From: JBDRLU01 sp043812795
GTDB lineage: Bacteria > Chloroflexota > Dehalococcoidia > Dehalococcoidales > UBA2162
Length of the DNA: 19,139 bases
Direction of reading: 5' to 3'
Assembly (NCBI GenBank): GCA_043812795.1
Contig: JBDRLU010000023.1
Location: 1-19,139 of the forward strand
In this document: positions 16,656-19,139 of the stretch, one piece after another
How the letters are laid out: every line of letters starts with the position of its first letter
How positions within the stretch are numbered: position 1 is the first letter of the stretch
Notes under the pieces: generated by a model
What the model saw: the letters and a program-made list of their open reading frames with translations, nothing else
Told to the model about the DNA's origin: nothing
The model's database searches: none
Position numbers and translations under genes: made by a program

Positions 16656-17288
16656 TTAATAATCGAGCAAGATTACCTGAGTGGTCTCCGGCAGCTTTGA
16701 TTTGGTGATGGAAAGCTTGGGCTGGGGGAGGTCGGTTTTTATTCCCATTTCTCCCAGAAATCGCTCAACTGGTTCGAGCTCTCGTTTCAACGTTTTGGTT
16801 CGGTAGTGCATCGGAACCACAATCTTCGGCTCCAAACGACGGACCACCTGGGCGGCTAGCGTGGCGCCGATAGTCGAGACTCCGCCTACGGGTAGTAGCA
16901 AAATGTCGATACTCCCGAGGTCGCCGGCTTGTTCAGTAGTGAGCATGTGGCCAAGGTCACCGAGGTGACATACTGTTATGCCGTCGATTTCGAGAAGATA
17001 GATAGTGTTCTTGCCTCTTTGCTTGCCTTCTTCATCATCGTGGAAGCTGGCTAGTCCCAGAATCAGGACATTGCTTATTTCATACTCACCGGGACCGGTG
17101 ACCAGCCTTGGTTCGCCGCCAATACCTTGAACGAAAGAATGGCCGGGATGCTGATGGCTCACAGTGACAATACGCGCCGTCGGGGTATCCAGCGAGTAGC
17201 CTAAATCAGGTGAATAAGGGTCGGTAATGACGGTAACTTCATTACCTTGAATCTTGAAGCAAGAGTGTCCTAACCAGCTAATATCCAT
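16656..17288 (-). CDS. MBL-fold metal-dependent hydrolase, UlaG-like
   Basis: A 210-residue metallo-beta-lactamase-fold protein. It begins with MDISWLGHSCFKI, typical of UlaG-like hydrolases, and has ITDPY (about 21-25), the metal motif SHQHPGH (44-50), FHDDEEGKQRGKNTIY (82-97), HLGDLGH (108-114) and PMHY (159-162). The canonical motif is HxHxDH; here it reads H-Q-H-P-G-H, so the Asp ligand is a Gly. Either this subfamily uses one metal or another residue, or activity is altered. Relatives often have unknown substrates, and none can be assigned here. The gene has its own strong promoter and no Shine-Dalgarno; the predicted 5' leader is only about ten bases. Confidence 0.85.
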   Translation of the reverse strand: MDISWLGHSCFKIQGNEVTVITDPYSPDLGYSLDTPTARIVTVSHQHPGHSFVQGIGGEPRLVTGPGEYEISNVLILGLASFHDDEEGKQRGKNTIYLLEIDGITVCHLGDLGHMLTTEQAGDLGSIDILLLPVGGVSTIGATLAAQVVRRLEPKIVVPMHYRTKTLKRELEPVERFLGEMGIKTDLPQPKLSITKSKLPETTQVILLDY

Positions 17289-17305
17289 TGATTTTGAGTA
17301 TGTCT

Positions 17306-17334
17306 AATATAGCACACGCAGGCTGGCAGGTCAA
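17306..17334 (-). promoter_or_regulatory. Sigma-70-type promoter of the MBL-fold gene
   Basis: On the minus strand TTGACC (17329-17334), a 17-bp spacer and TATATT (17306-17311) form a near-consensus promoter. The transcription start would be near 17299, leaving about ten untranslated bases before ATG 17288 and no room for a standard ribosome binding site. Confidence 0.75.
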
Positions 17335-17348
17335 CGTAAGCAGCTAAC

Positions 17349-18921
17349 CTATTTCAGTTCCGTTTTATCCGGTGCTACCTTCTCTTTAGCATCCTTCTCT
17401 ACATGAATAAGAGATAAGTGTTGCGTCCAGCGGTAAATACTATAGACCACGAACCCTAGGGCCAGCCAGATGAAGCCGGCCGTGCGGCTATACGGCTGGA
17501 TGATGATTACTACTGTCCATACGCCAATTGTGCCGAGCAGCCCCATAATGGCAGTCACGGGCAGAGCGTGTCTGCCTATTTTGATATTGCCGCCGAGCCG
17601 GAACGGGCGACGTAAGTCCGGCTTGGTAATACGTAAGCGGAGAATGGCGGCATGAGCCAGGGCGAAAACAAGCAGTGAGCCAAAGACATAGAGTGCACCG
17701 AGGTCAACAAAAAAACTGGGGGAGAAGAAGCCGGGAATCAGCAAGGCCAGGCACGCTGAGCAAAACAGAATAATGGTCACATAAGGAGTGCGGAAACGGT
17801 GGTGAACACGGCTCAAAGTTGCCGGCAATTGTCGGTGTGTTGACAGGTTATAGGTCAGGCGGGAAATACCCAGTATGCCGGCGTTGGTTGCTGTCACTAA
17901 AATCGTAGCGGCCAATATGGCCACCAGTGCCGGTAACAGGTCGCGGACACTTCTCAGTATCCAGACGATAATTATGCGTGTCTCTTCCGAGGCAACTCCC
18001 GCCGCTATTTGCTCCGGGACTATTGCCTTCGAGACGGCACTGGCAATACCGGCTACCGGGTCACGCGCCCAGCCGTTCACCGGGTCGCCCAGCTCCTGCG
18101 GCGTCATGGCCGTTAGTGCCACCAGGGAAATGCCGGCGAACAGAACGAGCACGGCAACTATCATTAGTATGTAAGCGCGGGGCATTGTCCTCTCTGGTCG
18201 CCGCGTTTCTTCGCCCTGCTGGGCTACGGATTCCACACCGGTGAAACAGAGGGCGGCGATGGCAATGCCGAAGACCAGGTTCTGAGCGGACGGCCAGTTG
18301 CCCGGCCCGAACATGTGCTCGACCAGAAGCTGCGGATTAGGTATGAGTAGCAGCATAGCACCGAGTACCACCAGCGTAATTTGCGTAACGATACCGATGG
18401 ATATAAAAAATATATTTAATCCCGATGACTCCCTGGTGCCGAAGACGTTAATGAGCATTAGCAAGAAGACAATTCCCATGGCTACCAATGTTCCTGCCAC
18501 CGGATGGGTTAGTGCCGGCCAGAAATAACTCAGGTAAGGAGGAACGGTATAAGCCGAAATGGCAACGGTGACGATATAGCTCAACATGAGCATCCAGCCC
18601 GAGGTAAAACCGATTATATCGTTAAAGGCGAGTCGGGCGTAACTGGCTGAACCCCCGCCTTCAGGGAGCATCGCCGAACCTTCGGCGTAGGTCAACGCAT
18701 TGAAGACATAAATAATGGCGGCAACACCAAGAGCGATAGGTGTGGCCCCCCAGCGCCACCAGCGCCGTAACGCCGAGAGCATAATAGATGGACAAGCCGA
18801 CATCTCCATAGCCGATACTGAAGAGGCCGGGAATGCCAAGTACCCGCCTCAGCCGAAGACGCTTGATTCTTCTGGGGCGGAAAATCCGGTCTCCCGGTTT
18901 AGGTCGCCAACTTTCGTCCAT
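17349..18921 (-). pseudogene. APC-family amino acid permease, frameshifted near the N-terminus
   Basis: The gene is read in two frames. ATG 18921 starts MDESWRPKPGDRIF and leads into GIPGLFSIGYGDVG and YYALGVTALVALG, the first helix of APC permeases. At a run of six C on the plus strand (18746-18751) the frame must change to continue as GATPIALGVAAIIYVFNAL and then FTGVESVAQQGEETRRPERT, TNAGILGISRLTYNLS and HHRFRTPYVTI, all typical of the family. One extra G accounts for the break. The intact protein would have about 520 residues and 12 helices. The long downstream frame alone (open from ATG 18839) would begin with about 30 out-of-frame residues and lack helix 1. It may be a true pseudogene, a sequencing error, or a phase-variable switch. 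The C-terminal tail is charged. The substrate is probably an amino acid or amine. Confidence 0.85.
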
Positions 18922-18955
18922 AACTATTTATCTGCTTTGTAATAGCAGTCACAGC

Positions 18956-18984
18956 ATTTTAATCCGCCTTTTTCCAGATGTCAA
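18956..18984 (-). promoter_or_regulatory. Sigma-70-type promoter of the APC permease gene
   Basis: On the minus strand TTGACA (18979-18984) is a perfect -35, followed by a 17-bp spacer and TAAAAT (18956-18961). Transcription would start near 18949, about 27 bases before ATG 18921. No clear Shine-Dalgarno is present. The intact promoter argues that the frameshift is recent or not real. Confidence 0.8.
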
Positions 18985-18987
18985 AGG

Positions 18988-19017
18988 TTGATTTTAGTGG
19001 TTCTGTTTGCTTATGGT
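18988..19017 (+). promoter_or_regulatory. Possible divergent promoter for the gene at the right edge
   Basis: TTGATT (18988-18993), an 18-bp spacer and TATGGT (19012-19017) form a mediocre sigma-70-type promoter, back to back with the permease promoter. It would start transcription just before the structured leader at 19028. Confidence 0.3.
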
Positions 19018-19027
19018 GTAAAGAAGT

Positions 19028-19102
19028 CCTACCCTATAAACAGCCAAAGGGTGGTAGCCGATGAATAGGCTGACTGCTACCCTACGGCATATTGTAGGGA
19101 GG
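19028..19102 (+). promoter_or_regulatory. Switch-like leader RNA that can hide the ribosome binding site
   Basis: CTACCCTA occurs twice (19029-19036 and 19077-19084). GGTAGC (19053-19058) pairs perfectly with GCTACC (19076-19081), with AGCC/GGCT (19056-19059 with 19068-19071) or CAGCC/GGCTG (19041-19045 with 19068-19072) as alternatives. CCCTAC (19080-19085) pairs perfectly with GTAGGG (19094-19099), which covers the start of the AGGGAGG ribosome binding site (19096-19102). The upstream and downstream stems share 19080-19081 and so compete. This is what a translational switch looks like. I do not recognise a known riboswitch class. Confidence 0.5.
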
Positions 19103-19111
19103 TTAAAAAAT

Positions 19112-19139
19112 ATGAAAACAAGCGCAATAACGTCTATTG
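19112..19139 (+). CDS. Start of an unidentified gene, cut by the window end
   Basis: ATG 19112 follows a strong AGGGAGG (19096-19102) at nine bases and opens MKTSAITSI. Only nine full codons are visible, so the product is unknown. The structured leader suggests a regulated gene. Confidence 0.5.

Noticed and set aside
17349..18839. Permease gene starting at ATG 18839 on the minus strand
   Set aside because: Its first 30 residues (MAFPASSVSA...) are the wrong frame of the real N-terminus; the overlapping frame from 18921 carries the true first helix, so a frameshifted gene from 18921 is the better model.
19028..19102. Assignment of the right-edge leader to a cyclic-di-GMP or cobalamin riboswitch
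   Set aside because: GGTAGCC-like pieces are present but the diagnostic cores are absent, so only an unnamed structured leader is claimed.

Overview
The window looks like a chromosomal segment of a Chloroflexota bacterium, most plausibly from the Dehalococcoidia or a close relative. This is inference. It rests on two secreted Asp-box (BNR) repeat proteins with a C-terminal membrane anchor, the type proposed as S-layer protein in Dehalococcoides, on frequent GTG and TTG starts, on a DPM1-GtrA fusion beside a PMT-type mannosyltransferase, and on palindromic intergenic repeats. No rRNA, tRNA, CRISPR array, phage gene or transposase is visible.

Left part (1-12591): a cell-envelope island. Two paralogous surface proteins (133-3228 and 9562-12591) share one architecture: signal peptide, Asp-box repeats, two fibronectin-III-like domains, a Pro-rich stalk, a membrane helix and a basic tail. 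Between them lie genes for glycan or protein decoration. These are an AlgJ/AlgX-like lipoprotein whose expected catalytic motifs are altered (3756-5177), an AlgI-like MBOAT O-acyltransferase (5261-6682), a 3'-truncated AlgJ/DHHW-like remnant (6704-6979), a polyprenyl-phosphate-mannose synthase fused to GtrA (7251-8327) and a PMT-type glycosyltransferase (8318-9505). A reasonable reading is that DPM1-GtrA makes and helps flip polyprenyl-P-mannose, PMT moves the sugar to exported proteins such as the Asp-box proteins, and the MBOAT system acylates an extracytoplasmic glycan.

Two gene-poor gaps hold most of the non-coding structure. The first (3229-3746) has a strong terminator, a 110-bp palindromic repeat, a second terminator-like hairpin, a MITE-like element flanked by an apparent target duplication, and a promoter with paired palindromes. 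The second (6980-7250) has an antisense coding relic interrupted by stop codons.

Right part (12592-19139): three tandem MFS paralogues of the OFA/monocarboxylate type (439-441, 439 and 438 residues) form a tight operon. Convergent to them are a UlaG-like MBL-fold hydrolase and an APC-family permease. The permease has a clear one-base frameshift in a run of six G. Both minus-strand genes have very good sigma-70-type promoters with 17-bp spacers. At the right edge a divergent gene begins behind a leader RNA with mutually exclusive hairpins, one of which would hide its ribosome binding site.

No single cassette stands out as a certain new system. The best leads are the catalytically altered acyltransferase partner next to a truncated paralogue, the switch-like leader at 19028-19102, the apparently leaderless transcript of the second Asp-box gene, and the MITE-like insertion.
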